Below are positions 26,940-35,800 of a stretch of DNA of 64,000 nt, in pieces. Position 1 is the stretch's first letter. Every line of letters begins with the position of its first letter. This DNA comes from Flavobacterium inviolabile. Its GTDB lineage: Bacteria > Bacteroidota > Bacteroidia > Flavobacteriales > Flavobacteriaceae. A model generated the notes under the pieces. The model saw only the letters and a list, made by a program, of their open reading frames with translations. It did not search any database and was not told the DNA's origin. The translations under genes were made by a program, and so were the position numbers. The stretch is from the NCBI RefSeq assembly GCF_013389455.1, contig NZ_CP058278.1:2232001-2296000 (forward strand), written 5' to 3'.

Positions 26940-28055
26940 TTATAAATCCTTTCTAAACGTTTTGCGGCGTTTGTGGATAACCGGATTAAAGTTTTTCCAT
27001 AGTTGCTGGATCTTTTTGTTTTCTTCCAGCTGCGGGTTTGTTTCGACCGATTTAATGCCTCTTTCGTTAAACACCTGGTACATGCGTTTCATGATTAAAG
27101 CAGTAACCCCTTTGTTCTGGTATTCCGGATCAACGCCAATAAGATAAAATTCGGCATGATCGTTCTTTTTCATCGCCCTAAGCAGGTGCAGGAAGCCAAA
27201 AGGGAATAATTTCCCGTTTGCTTTCTGGAAAGCCTTTGAAAAAGATGGCATGGTAATTCCGAAAGCGATCATTTTACCGTTTTTATCCGTTACACAGGTA
27301 ATAAAATCCGGGTGGATAAAGGAAATGTATTTTTCTTTGTAATGATCAATCTGGAACTGCTCAATAGGCACAAAACTCTGTAATTCGGCATAGGTCTTAT
27401 TCAGTAAACCAAACATTTCGTCCACATAAGGAAGGATGTCTTTGGTTGTTTTAAAATTCAGACTCTTTACCTCATAACGCTGTTCGATAATACGTGATAA
27501 CGGTTCTACTTTGCCTAAATCCACCTGGGTGGCATCGATCTTAAATTCCAGCCATTCCGCTTCTTTGGTAAAGCCCAGTTGTTCCAGATGCTCCGGATAA
27601 TAAGCGTGGTTGTATAATCCGATCATCGTTGCGATCTGGTCGAAACCTTCCGTGAGCATACCGGCTTTGTCCATATTCGAAAAACCAACCGGCCCTTCAA
27701 TATACTCCATATTGTTCGTTTTGCCCAGTTCGGTCACCTTGTCTAATAAGGCTTTGGAAACGGCAAGATCATCAATAACATCAAACCAGCCAAAGCGCAC
27801 TTTGGCCTTGTGCAGTTCCTTAACCTCCGTCCAGTTGATAATTGCGGCAATACGCCCCACAACTTTTTGATCTTTATAGGCCAGGAAAAAGTGTGCCGTC
27901 ACACTTTTAAAGATGTCGTTAGACTTATTAAAACTCTTGAGTTCGTCTTTTATTAAAGGCGGAACCCAGTAAGCGTTATTCTTATATAACTGAAAAGGAA
28001 ATGTAACAAAGTCTGTCATTTCCTTTTTAGTGATTGCTTCTTGTATGTGAATCAT
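26940..28055 (-). CDS. GNAT-like N-acyltransferase family protein
   Basis: The protein has 371 residues. The N-terminal part (VTFPFQLYKNNAYWVPPLIK) and the central GPVGFSNMDKAGMLTEGFDQ are typical of a large cytoplasmic YghO-like acyltransferase family in Bacteroidota and Proteobacteria. The C-terminal half carries the GNAT-type acyl-CoA binding segment LIGVDPEYQNKGVTALIMKR and ends with basic residues (HKRRKTFRKDL). Bacterial ceramide synthases have been assigned to GNAT-like proteins of about this size. With a serine palmitoyltransferase-type gene 2 kb away, N-acylation of a sphingoid base is a reasonable but unproven role. It follows an outer-membrane protein gene by eight bases on the same strand. 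Confidence 0.75.
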   Translation of the reverse strand: MIHIQEAITKKEMTDFVTFPFQLYKNNAYWVPPLIKDELKSFNKSNDIFKSVTAHFFLAYKDQKVVGRIAAIINWTEVKELHKAKVRFGWFDVIDDLAVSKALLDKVTELGKTNNMEYIEGPVGFSNMDKAGMLTEGFDQIATMIGLYNHAYYPEHLEQLGFTKEAEWLEFKIDATQVDLGKVEPLSRIIEQRYEVKSLNFKTTKDILPYVDEMFGLLNKTYAELQSFVPIEQFQIDHYKEKYISFIHPDFITCVTDKNGKMIAFGITMPSFSKAFQKANGKLFPFGFLHLLRAMKKNDHAEFYLIGVDPEYQNKGVTALIMKRMYQVFNERGIKSVETNPQLEENKKIQQLWKNFNPVIHKRRKTFRKDL

Positions 28056-28063
28056 TTTAAATA

Positions 28064-29014
28064 CTATTGCGTTTCTATCTCATCAACACGTTTTTTCTTC
28101 TCTTCTTTTTTACCGTCCTTTTTGCCTTTTTCTTCTTTACCGCTCTTAATTTCGATTGGCTTGTAGTTTTTGTCAAAACGCCATGAAAAACCGATTCCGC
28201 CAATAACTAAGGATGGCGTATCTTTAATATTCGCTCCTATTGAAGCATCGATCTGAAGGTTTTTGCGAAGCAGGTAAGCTGCACCGCCTCTGAAGATCAC
28301 ATCGGAATAATAATCACTCTGGTAACCCTGGTTTTCTATAAAAGCCGACCATTTCTCGTTGATACCTCTTGTTAGCGTTAAAACGTAACCGTAGCTGGAA
28401 TAATCGGAAGTGAATTTATCGGCGATAAAGTTACCCACCAATACCCATTGTGCCCCGAAATGATTCTGGGTGATCAACATGGCTTTCGGACTGAAAGAAG
28501 GCTCGTCCGGATACCTGTAAATATTGGAAGCACCAAAATTAGCACCTACATAAACCCCGACTGCCGGTACAAACTGACGCCATTTAAAACGGTGGTTTGC
28601 TTTCCAGCTGTAAATGTTTACTTTTTCTTCGTGATTTTTAAAAGGATCATACACCAGGTATTTGGCCCCTATGGTGGCCTGTCTGATACCGTTTCGGTTC
28701 GTATCGTAATAATCGGTTTTATAACTGTCAAACTGGTATTGGATATCCGCAATAAACTCCAGCTGCTCTAAGAAAGCCCCGTATCGAAGACTTAATTCCC
28801 CGCCAAAACCCGAAGACTTATATCCCAGATATTTGTGCTTGTCATTAATATAATATGTGCCGGCTTCTGCCTGAATTACGGTTTTACCTACCGAGAAAGC
28901 ACCGTGTGATTTTCCGGGGCGGTTCGAGTTGATCTCATCTGTAAACTGGGCGTAATTTAATGAGGTGGTAAAAAGTAAAAGACCTGCAATTTTTAATTTA
29001 AAGTGCTTTATCAT
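28064..29014 (-). CDS. outer-membrane beta-barrel protein (putative transporter family)
   Basis: The protein has 316 residues from the ATG at 29014; a TTG at 29053 in the same frame would put 13 residues before the signal peptide and is not favoured. The signal peptide is MIKHFKLKIAGLLLFTTSLNYAQ. The mature protein starts DEINSNRPGKSHGAFSVGKT and alternates short amphipathic strands with turns, resembling the MetA-pathway putative transporter family of barrels. The tail is strikingly Lys/Glu rich (about residues 290-316). It is co-transcribed with the acyltransferase-like gene. It could export a lipid or small molecule, but nothing in the sequence names the substrate. Confidence 0.75.
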   Translation of the reverse strand: MIKHFKLKIAGLLLFTTSLNYAQFTDEINSNRPGKSHGAFSVGKTVIQAEAGTYYINDKHKYLGYKSSGFGGELSLRYGAFLEQLEFIADIQYQFDSYKTDYYDTNRNGIRQATIGAKYLVYDPFKNHEEKVNIYSWKANHRFKWRQFVPAVGVYVGANFGASNIYRYPDEPSFSPKAMLITQNHFGAQWVLVGNFIADKFTSDYSSYGYVLTLTRGINEKWSAFIENQGYQSDYYSDVIFRGGAAYLLRKNLQIDASIGANIKDTPSLVIGGIGFSWRFDKNYKPIEIKSGKEEKGKKDGKKEEKKKRVDEIETQ

Positions 29015-29050
29015 GGGTAAGTTGCGTTTCAATAGGATATAAACGTAATT

Positions 29051-29058
29051 CAAATGTA
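29051..29058 (-). promoter_or_regulatory. -7 promoter element of the outer-membrane protein operon
   Basis: On the minus strand TACATTTG matches TAnnTTTG, 36 bp before the ATG at 29014. No exact -33 TTG. Confidence 0.5.
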
Positions 29059-29112
29059 GTTATTTTATTATTATTTTAAGAAATAGAATTTATTTTTAAA
29101 CGAATGATTTAT

Positions 29113-29120
29113 TAAATTTG
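29113..29120 (+). promoter_or_regulatory. -7 promoter element of the DUF4834 operon
   Basis: TAAATTTG matches TAnnTTTG, 16 bp before the ATG at 29137. Confidence 0.45.
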
Positions 29121-29136
29121 ACAAAATTTATATATT

Positions 29137-29412
29137 ATGGATACGGCATCATTTAGCGGTTTTGTGCGAACATTGTTATGGATTATCGTTATTTTTTATG
29201 CGCTAAAATTTGTAATGAAGTTATTGGCACCTTATTTTTTGCAACAGGTTGTGAAAAAAGCAGAGCAAAACTTCCAGCAACAGCAACAATACTACAATCA
29301 GCAAAATACACAGCAATCGCAACAGCAAAATACTCAGGCTAACTTTTCTTCCGATAAACCCAGAGAGAAGAAAAAAGTAGGCGAGTATATCGATTTTGAA
29401 GAGATAGAGTAG
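29137..29412 (+). CDS. DUF4834-family small membrane protein
   Basis: The protein has 91 residues: one N-terminal membrane helix (FVRTLLWIIVIFYALKFVMKLL), a basic amphipathic stretch, a long Gln/Asn-rich low-complexity segment (about residues 47-70) and the conserved C-terminus KKKVGEYIDFEEIE. This matches the DUF4834 pattern of Bacteroidota, which often precedes the YfhO-type gene, as here. The function of the family is not known. The cytoplasmic acidic tail could bind a partner. Confidence 0.82.
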   Translation: MDTASFSGFVRTLLWIIVIFYALKFVMKLLAPYFLQQVVKKAEQNFQQQQQYYNQQNTQQSQQQNTQANFSSDKPREKKKVGEYIDFEEIE

Positions 29413-29460
29413 TGTTTGAAACCTGCTCTTTTTCTTTTTTTACAAGACATTTATTTCTAT

Positions 29461-29485
29461 TTTAGCCTACTATTATTAGGCTAAA
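29461..29485 (+). promoter_or_regulatory. perfect hairpin just upstream of the YfhO gene start
   Basis: TTTAGCCTA (29461-29469) and TAGGCTAAA (29477-29485) are exact reverse complements with a 7-nt loop. TTCTTTTT follows and then the ATG at 29494. It looks like a terminator or attenuator after DUF4834, or a hairpin that affects translation initiation of YfhO. Confidence 0.55.
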
Positions 29486-29493
29486 TTCTTTTT

Positions 29494-31929
29494 ATGAAAA
29501 ACCTTTCTAAATTTTACCCACATGTACTGGCAATTTTTGGCTTTGTACTGATCTCTTTATTGTATTTCCATCCTGTACTACAGGGTAAAAAAGTATTCCA
29601 GTCCGATATTGCTCAATATATCGGGATGGCAAAAGAACAGAACGACTTCAGAAAAACAACAGGCGATGAGCCTTATTGGACAGACAGTGCTTTTGGAGGG
29701 ATGCCAACTTATCAGTTAGGCGCCAATTATCCTAATAATTTTATCAAACAACTGGATTCTGTTATCCGCTTTTTACCGCGTCCGGCAGATTATTTATTCC
29801 TGTATTTTGTAGGATTCTATATTTTACTCCGCGTGTTCAGGGTAGATTCGCTCAAAGCCTTTTTTGGCGCTCTGGCCTTTGGATTCTCGACCTATCTGAT
29901 TATTATTTTAGGAGTGGGACACAATGCAAAAGCCCATGCAATAGCCTATATGCCAATGGTGGTTGCCGGAGTGATCCTGGTTTTCCGGAAAAGATACCTG
30001 CTGGGAGGACTGCTCACTATGGTGGCAGCAGCATTGGAAATCAATGCAAATCACTTCCAGATGACGTACTATCTGCTATTATTCCTGTTGGTAATAGGCA
30101 TCTGTTTTACCATTCAGTATATCAAAAACAAAGACTTTAAAAACTTAGGAATTGTTATCGGAATTTTTGCTGTAGCCGGTATTTTGAGTATCGGTGTCAA
30201 TGCAACCAACCTGATGGCAACTTCCGAATATGCCAAATACAGTACCCGAAGCGACAGTGAACTGACATTCAATCCGGACGGCTCTAAAAAAGAAAGCAAT
30301 AACGCGATGTCCTATGAGTATATCACCGAATATAGTTATGGTATTGCCGAAAGCTTTAACCTGATTGCCCCTCGTTTATTCGGAGGTTCCAACCATGAAA
30401 ACGTAGGTGTGGATTCGCCAATGTATGAAATGGTTTCCAATCAGGGTGCTTCACCGGAACAGGCAAAAGATTTTGCATCAAGCGTACCGACCTATTGGGG
30501 CGATATGCCTATAGTTGCCGCTCCGGCTTATATTGGTGCGGTGGTTTTCTTCCTGTTTATCTTAGCGCTGTTTATCGACAAAAGAAAAATCAAATATGCG
30601 TTTCTTGCCGGTGCCTTGTTATCGTTATTCCTGTCATGGGGAAAACATTTACCGGCACTGACGAATTTCTTTATCGACTATGTACCGATGTACAATAAAT
30701 TCCGAGCCATATCATCCATCCAGGTAATTCTGGAACTGTGTATGCCGGTTTTAGCCGTATTGGGCTTACAATCCTTTTTTAAAGCCGAGGAGAAAGAACG
30801 CTGGAATGCTTTGTGGAAATCCGGAGCAGCAGCTTTGGGAGTAGTGGTAATCTTACTATTGTCCAAAGGAATGTTCAGCTTTACCGGAGGAAACGACAGT
30901 TACTATTTACAGGCTTACGGAGAAATGGGCGCACCATTTATCCAGGCATTAAAAGAGCAGCGTGCTGCGATGTATGTTTCCGATTTATTGCGTTCCGGAA
31001 CATTGATCCTGTTGGCAGCGGCAGTATTATGGCTGTTTACAAAAAACAAACTGTCACAGGTTACGGCTGTTGTACTGGTAGGTGTATTAATGGTGGGCGA
31101 TTTGTTCTTTGTTGATAAAAACTATGTAAACAGCGACAGCTTTGTTACAGCACGTCAGGCAGATGTTCCTTTTGAAGAAACACCGGCCGATGCACAGATA
31201 TTACAGGATACAACACACTACAGGGTATTTGAAGTAGACGGTAACATGTCGAGTGCAAGAGCGTCCTATTTCCACAAATCTATCGGTGGTTACCATGCGG
31301 CAAAACCAAGAAAAATGCAGCAGCTGTTTGACTACCAGATCGCGAAAAACAATATTGGTGTATTGAACATGCTGAATGTAAAATACATCATCCAGAAAGA
31401 TAACGAAGGAAAAGACATCCCGTTGAAAAATGCGGAAGCAAACGGAAATGCGTGGTTTGTGAGTGAGGTGAAAAAAGTAAACACACCGGATCAGGAAATG
31501 AAAGCGCTGGACAAACTGGACACTAAAAAAATAGCGGTTCTAAACCAGAAAGAATTTGCCAATGCGGTAAAAGGAAGCACTTTTGTAAAAGACTCTTCGG
31601 CCGTGATTACCTTAAAGGAGTACAAACCGAATTACCTGAAATACACCTCGGATAACCCGAATGAAGGATTGGCTGTTTTCTCGGAAGTATATTATCCGAA
31701 AGGCTGGAAAGCGGTTATAGACGGTAAGGAAGTACCGCATTTTGCTGTGAACTATGTATTGAGAGCGATGGAAGTTCCGGCTGGAAAACACACCATTGAA
31801 TTTAAATTCGAACCGGGAGTGGTTAAAAAAGGAAGCCAGATTTCCTTATTCAGCTTTATTGCAATGCTGATACTGATTATTGCCGGAATTTATTTTGATG
31901 CTAAAAAGGAAAAAGAAAACGCAGCATAA
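29494..31929 (+). CDS. YfhO-family multi-spanning membrane protein (GT-C-like)
   Basis: The protein has 811 residues with about a dozen hydrophobic helices. The N-terminal loop FQSDIAQYIGMAKEQ and AFGGMPTYQLGANYPNN are typical of YfhO-family proteins, where acidic residues in the first periplasmic loop serve a GT-C glycosyltransferase-like active site. A soluble C-terminal region (about residues 560-780) contains VFSEVYYPKGWKAVIDGKEV, the conserved YfhO tail, and one last helix. In other bacteria YfhO proteins add sugars to envelope polymers. It is followed after six bases by a GT4 glycosyltransferase and then a flippase, which supports a role in assembling a cell-surface glycan. Confidence 0.9.
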   Translation: MKNLSKFYPHVLAIFGFVLISLLYFHPVLQGKKVFQSDIAQYIGMAKEQNDFRKTTGDEPYWTDSAFGGMPTYQLGANYPNNFIKQLDSVIRFLPRPADYLFLYFVGFYILLRVFRVDSLKAFFGALAFGFSTYLIIILGVGHNAKAHAIAYMPMVVAGVILVFRKRYLLGGLLTMVAAALEINANHFQMTYYLLLFLLVIGICFTIQYIKNKDFKNLGIVIGIFAVAGILSIGVNATNLMATSEYAKYSTRSDSELTFNPDGSKKESNNAMSYEYITEYSYGIAESFNLIAPRLFGGSNHENVGVDSPMYEMVSNQGASPEQAKDFASSVPTYWGDMPIVAAPAYIGAVVFFLFILALFIDKRKIKYAFLAGALLSLFLSWGKHLPALTNFFIDYVPMYNKFRAISSIQVILELCMPVLAVLGLQSFFKAEEKERWNALWKSGAAALGVVVILLLSKGMFSFTGGNDSYYLQAYGEMGAPFIQALKEQRAAMYVSDLLRSGTLILLAAAVLWLFTKNKLSQVTAVVLVGVLMVGDLFFVDKNYVNSDSFVTARQADVPFEETPADAQILQDTTHYRVFEVDGNMSSARASYFHKSIGGYHAAKPRKMQQLFDYQIAKNNIGVLNMLNVKYIIQKDNEGKDIPLKNAEANGNAWFVSEVKKVNTPDQEMKALDKLDTKKIAVLNQKEFANAVKGSTFVKDSSAVITLKEYKPNYLKYTSDNPNEGLAVFSEVYYPKGWKAVIDGKEVPHFAVNYVLRAMEVPAGKHTIEFKFEPGVVKKGSQISLFSFIAMLILIIAGIYFDAKKEKENAA

Positions 31930-31935
31930 CTGATA

Positions 31936-33213
31936 ATGAAAAAAGTACTGATCATAACCTATTATTGGCCGCCGGCCGGAGGACCCGGTGTACAGCGCTG
32001 GCTGAAGTTTGTAAAGTACTTACCGGACTTCGGAATGGAACCGGTGGTTTATATTCCGGAAAATCCAACCTACCCGTTATTGGACCGGCAACTGGAAGAA
32101 GAAGTTCCGGCCAGCATCACGATACTTAAAAAGAAAATTACCGAGCCCTATGCATGGGCCTCGGTTTTTTCAAAAAATAAAACCAGGAAAATCAGTTCCG
32201 GGATTATCCCGAATAAAAAAAAGCAGTCGTTCTTAGAACGTTTAATGCTGTGGACAAGAGGTAACCTGTTCATACCCGATGCCCGTGTATTATGGGTAAA
32301 ACCGTCGGTTGCCTATTTGTCGGAATACATTAAAGAAAACGGAATTGATACGGTAATCACTACCGGACCGCCGCACAGCCTGCACCTTATCGGGCTCGCA
32401 CTGAAAAAAAAGCAACACATCAAATGGGTAGCCGATTTCAGGGATCCCTGGACCACTATTGGCTATCATAAAGCGCTAAAATTATCCGGCTATGCCGCTA
32501 AAAAGCACAAAGACCTGGAACGGGAAGTAATGCAGGAGGCCGATTTCCTTTTGGTAACCAGCCAGACCACTAAAAAAGAATTTGAAGCCATTACGAGCAA
32601 ACCAATTCATGTTATTACCAACGGCTATGATGTGGAAAAGGTTGTCAAAGAACCTTTGGATGAAAAATTCACCTTAGCCCATATCGGTTCCTTTTTATCG
32701 GAGCGCAACCCGAGAATACTCTGGAAAGCCTTGAGCGAACTGGTAAAAGAAGAACCAGGATTTAAGGAGCACTTTCAGCTGAAACTGATCGGGGCAACCA
32801 GTCAGGAAATCATGGAAACGATAGACGAGTTTAAACTGGCTCCGTATGTAAACAACCTGGGCTACGTTTCCCATCAGGAAGCGGTACAGCACCAGCGCAA
32901 ATCGCAGGTGCTGTTACTGATCGAAATTGATTCGGAAGAAACCAAAAGCATCATACCAGGAAAACTGTTTGAATATATGGTTTCCGAAAGACCAATACTC
33001 GCTATCGGACCGGAAGAAGCGGATTTTGCAGGCATACTGAAACAAACCAATACCGGTGTTTTTGCCCTGTATGAAGAAAAAGACCTGGTCAAAGAAACGC
33101 TTTTAAAATACTATAAAGCCTACCTGGAGCAAAACCTGAAAGTATATCCGGTAGGACTGCAGCAATACAGCCGTAAAAACCTGACGAAACAATTAGCCGA
33201 TTTATTGAAATAG
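31936..33213 (+). CDS. family 4 glycosyltransferase
   Basis: The protein has 425 residues with the GT-B fold. The N-terminal Rossmann start is KKVLIITYYWPPAGGPGVQR, with the Gly-rich acceptor loop. In the C-terminal domain, FTLAHIGSFLSERNP opens the nucleotide-sugar half, and SIIPGKLFEYMVSERPILAIGPEEAD is the donor-binding region with the Glu of the EX7E motif. It is cytoplasmic or peripheral on the inner membrane. The gene lies between YfhO and the flippase with gaps of six and one bases. The donor sugar cannot be read from the sequence. Confidence 0.92.
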   Translation: MKKVLIITYYWPPAGGPGVQRWLKFVKYLPDFGMEPVVYIPENPTYPLLDRQLEEEVPASITILKKKITEPYAWASVFSKNKTRKISSGIIPNKKKQSFLERLMLWTRGNLFIPDARVLWVKPSVAYLSEYIKENGIDTVITTGPPHSLHLIGLALKKKQHIKWVADFRDPWTTIGYHKALKLSGYAAKKHKDLEREVMQEADFLLVTSQTTKKEFEAITSKPIHVITNGYDVEKVVKEPLDEKFTLAHIGSFLSERNPRILWKALSELVKEEPGFKEHFQLKLIGATSQEIMETIDEFKLAPYVNNLGYVSHQEAVQHQRKSQVLLLIEIDSEETKSIIPGKLFEYMVSERPILAIGPEEADFAGILKQTNTGVFALYEEKDLVKETLLKYYKAYLEQNLKVYPVGLQQYSRKNLTKQLADLLK

Positions 33214-33214
33214 C

Positions 33215-34684
33215 ATGGGAATTGTCATTAATCAATCCATAAAAAACACGGTGATAACCTATATCGGATTTGTAATAGGGGCTGCCAATACGCTTTTTAT
33301 GTATCCTAAATTTTTGGGAGAAACCTATTACGGACTAACGGGCTATCTGCTTTCTTCGGCAAACATCATCATGCCGTTGATGGCTTTTGGTGTGCACAAT
33401 ACCCTGATTAAATACTTTACCCATTATAAGACCGAAAAAGAAAAAGAAGAATTCCTGACCTTTGTGTTGTTTCTCCCTTTCCTGCTCATTATCCCGATGT
33501 TTCTTTTCGGAACCTTCGGATATTCGGCTGTAGCATCGTTCCTGTCCCGCAAAAACCCGATTATCTTCGATTATGTATGGCAGATTCCGGTGATCGGTTT
33601 GTGTATGGGCTATTTTGAAATATTTTATGCCTGGGTAAAAGTACACATGCAATCTGTTTTCGGAAGCTTTATCAAAGAAATCGCCCTGCGTATTCTCATC
33701 ACGGTTTTCCTGTTTGCCGTTTACTTTAAATGGATCAGTCCGCTGATGTTTATCAATGCACTGATGGGCATCTATTTAGCGACCATGCTATTGATGCTGT
33801 TTTATGCCTTTAAAGTAAAGCCCATTGTTTTCCGGTTCCGGCTTCCGGCCAATAGCAGAGCCGTATTGGTCTATTCCTCCTTTATTATTCTATCGGGCAG
33901 TATCGCGAACATGCTTCTGGATATAGACAAAAACATGATCGGGCAGTATATCGCGATCGAAAACATAGCCTATTATTCGGTAGCCATCTTTATTGCTACG
34001 GTAATATCGGTTCCCAGCCGGGCAATGCACCAGATCACTTATCCGATTACAGCAAAGCTGATGACGGAAAACAAACATGACGAACTGAACGACCTGTATA
34101 AAAAAACATCCATATCGTTACAGGTAGTTGGCGGATTGGTCTTTTTGGGAATACTGGTTAATATAAATGAACTGTACACCATGCTTCCCCAAAATTACCG
34201 CGGCGGAATTTTTGTTGTTTTTGTGATCGGACTTTCCAAATATTTTGATTTGCTGCTGGGAAATAACAATGCAATCATTTTTAACTCCAAATACTATCGT
34301 GCCGTTCTGTTTTTAGGACTGCTGCTGGTGTTTCTGACCATTAGCCTTAACATGTTTTTTATCCCGAGAATGGGTATTGAAGGTGCGGCCATAGCCACCT
34401 TGATTTCGATAACATTATACAGCCTGGCAAAGCTCCTTTTTGTGGTCATGCGGATGAAACTGTTTCCGTTTTCCAGAAACACCTTATATTCTTTCGGAAT
34501 ATCATTGTTTTGCTTTTTTGCCTTTTACTATTGGGATTTTCCGTTTCACCCGGTTATCAGTATCGGAATGAAATCAGTCCTGATCACCATCGTTTACCTG
34601 TATCTGAACTATTTCTTTAAGATTTCCGAGGATATCAATATGGTACTGCTCAAAGCCTTGAAAATGGCAAAACTCATCAAATAA
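33215..34684 (+). CDS. polysaccharide flippase (Wzx/MATE-like, oligosaccharide flippase family)
   Basis: The protein has 489 residues with about 12-14 hydrophobic helices. The N-terminal KNTVITYIGFVIGAANTLFM and the family-typical segment VYSSFIILSGSIANMLLDID followed by KNMIGQYIAIENIAYYSVA resemble Wzx-type lipopolysaccharide flippases. It would move lipid-linked glycan across the inner membrane. Its start codon follows the stop of the glycosyltransferase by one base, so translation is probably coupled. It is the last gene of the glycan operon and has a terminator-like hairpin after the stop. Confidence 0.92.
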   Translation: MGIVINQSIKNTVITYIGFVIGAANTLFMYPKFLGETYYGLTGYLLSSANIIMPLMAFGVHNTLIKYFTHYKTEKEKEEFLTFVLFLPFLLIIPMFLFGTFGYSAVASFLSRKNPIIFDYVWQIPVIGLCMGYFEIFYAWVKVHMQSVFGSFIKEIALRILITVFLFAVYFKWISPLMFINALMGIYLATMLLMLFYAFKVKPIVFRFRLPANSRAVLVYSSFIILSGSIANMLLDIDKNMIGQYIAIENIAYYSVAIFIATVISVPSRAMHQITYPITAKLMTENKHDELNDLYKKTSISLQVVGGLVFLGILVNINELYTMLPQNYRGGIFVVFVIGLSKYFDLLLGNNNAIIFNSKYYRAVLFLGLLLVFLTISLNMFFIPRMGIEGAAIATLISITLYSLAKLLFVVMRMKLFPFSRNTLYSFGISLFCFFAFYYWDFPFHPVISIGMKSVLITIVYLYLNYFFKISEDINMVLLKALKMAKLIK

Positions 34685-34687
34685 GAA

Positions 34688-34719
34688 AACCCGCTCAACA
34701 ACGGATTGTCTTGCGGGTT
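34688..34719 (+). terminator. terminator-like hairpin after the flippase gene
   Basis: AACCCGC (34688-34694) pairs with GCGGGTT (34713-34719), followed by TCTTC. The 18-nt loop is long and the T-tract interrupted. Confidence 0.5.
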
Positions 34720-34764
34720 TCTTCAAACTAACCAACCAAAATTTTAAACTAACTACACTTAAAA

Positions 34765-35475
34765 TTATTTTTTACTGTCTTTTATCGTTTTGATGTCTTC
34801 ATTGCTCATCTTCGCTTTGGTACCATCGGCTTTATAATAATAGTAATCATCGTCATTGCTGGCGGTACCTGAGCCGTAGTTGTTATCGTCATAATCATCA
34901 TTGTCATAAACCGGATAACCGCCATTGCTATAAGGAGCATAAGTATAATTTTGAGACGCATTGTTCACAAAACCGCTCATGTCGATAATCTGCCCTCTGC
35001 GGTTGTAAAAAATACGCAAGCCACCTACCTGTGACAAGGCAAAACTGTTATAGCTCATATATACTGTTCCCACTCTTTTAACGCGGTTAGCGCTATCGTA
35101 GTTGATAAAAACATTACCTACGCGTTTCACTCTTCCGAAATTATCGTGCTCGATACGAACACCATAGTTGGGCGTATAGTAACCGCGGACATTACCACGG
35201 GTTGCCGGAGCGCCGTAGGTTGCATTGACACCGCCACGTCTTGTTCGGGTGTACACCACGGTTTCAGCAGGCTGGGTGTTGAAATCAAATTCACCGTTCG
35301 GGAATATATAAAATGCTATGCCTCTTTCCATAAACATAATCGGTTCCGCATTTCGATAGTCAATGCCATAACGCGGTCCGTTACCATTGTTGTCAGAAAA
35401 AACAGGGTTTTCTGACGCATTAGCCATACTTCCTACCAGGAACATACTGGCTACTAAAAGTGTAAATTTTTTCAT
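34765..35475 (-). CDS. secreted protein of unknown function, Asp/Tyr-rich C-terminus
   Basis: The protein has 236 residues with a signal peptide (MKKFTLLVASMFLVGSMANA). Residues ~35-60 (RNAEPIMFMERGIAFYIFPN) and the pair of related segments FGRVKRVGNVFINYDSANRV and VKRVGTVYMSYNSFALSQVG suggest a duplicated small beta repeat, somewhat like YD-type repeats. A low-complexity stretch of Asp, Tyr and Asn follows (about residues 185-215), then a charged tail. I know similar conserved flavobacterial secreted proteins but no function for them. It is monocistronic and diverges from the M28 peptidase gene. Confidence 0.78.
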   Translation of the reverse strand: MKKFTLLVASMFLVGSMANASENPVFSDNNGNGPRYGIDYRNAEPIMFMERGIAFYIFPNGEFDFNTQPAETVVYTRTRRGGVNATYGAPATRGNVRGYYTPNYGVRIEHDNFGRVKRVGNVFINYDSANRVKRVGTVYMSYNSFALSQVGGLRIFYNRRGQIIDMSGFVNNASQNYTYAPYSNGGYPVYDNDDYDDNNYGSGTASNDDDYYYYKADGTKAKMSNEDIKTIKDSKK

Positions 35476-35800
35476 AATACAATAATTTAATAGTTTCCTA
35501 CTCTATACGTTTTTCGGTTCCACTTCACGAAATCTGTTTTTAAAAAGATGTTCGTTGTTTAGGTAATTCCAATTTGCGTGCCAAAAAAAATTACAGAGGA
35601 CGGCGGTGTGCCCTATAAGAATTAAAATAATAACTATCTGTCTGGATAACAGTGGCTTTCGGGTATGTTAAAAATGACGTAAGAAAATGATTTGCCCAAA
35701 TAATTTAAAAGAACAAATGGGTGAAAGGATTAAAAAGTAGTATATTCGTTTGCCGATTTATCGGAATAACCCAACAATACTAAAAATAACTAACTAAAAA
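35476..35800. other. divergent intergenic region, no gene seen
   Basis: This is 325 bp between the secreted protein gene (minus) and the M28 peptidase gene (plus). A near-match to the -7 element (TATATTCG, around 35741-35748) lies about 50 bp before the peptidase start. I found no other clear signals. Confidence 0.5.
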
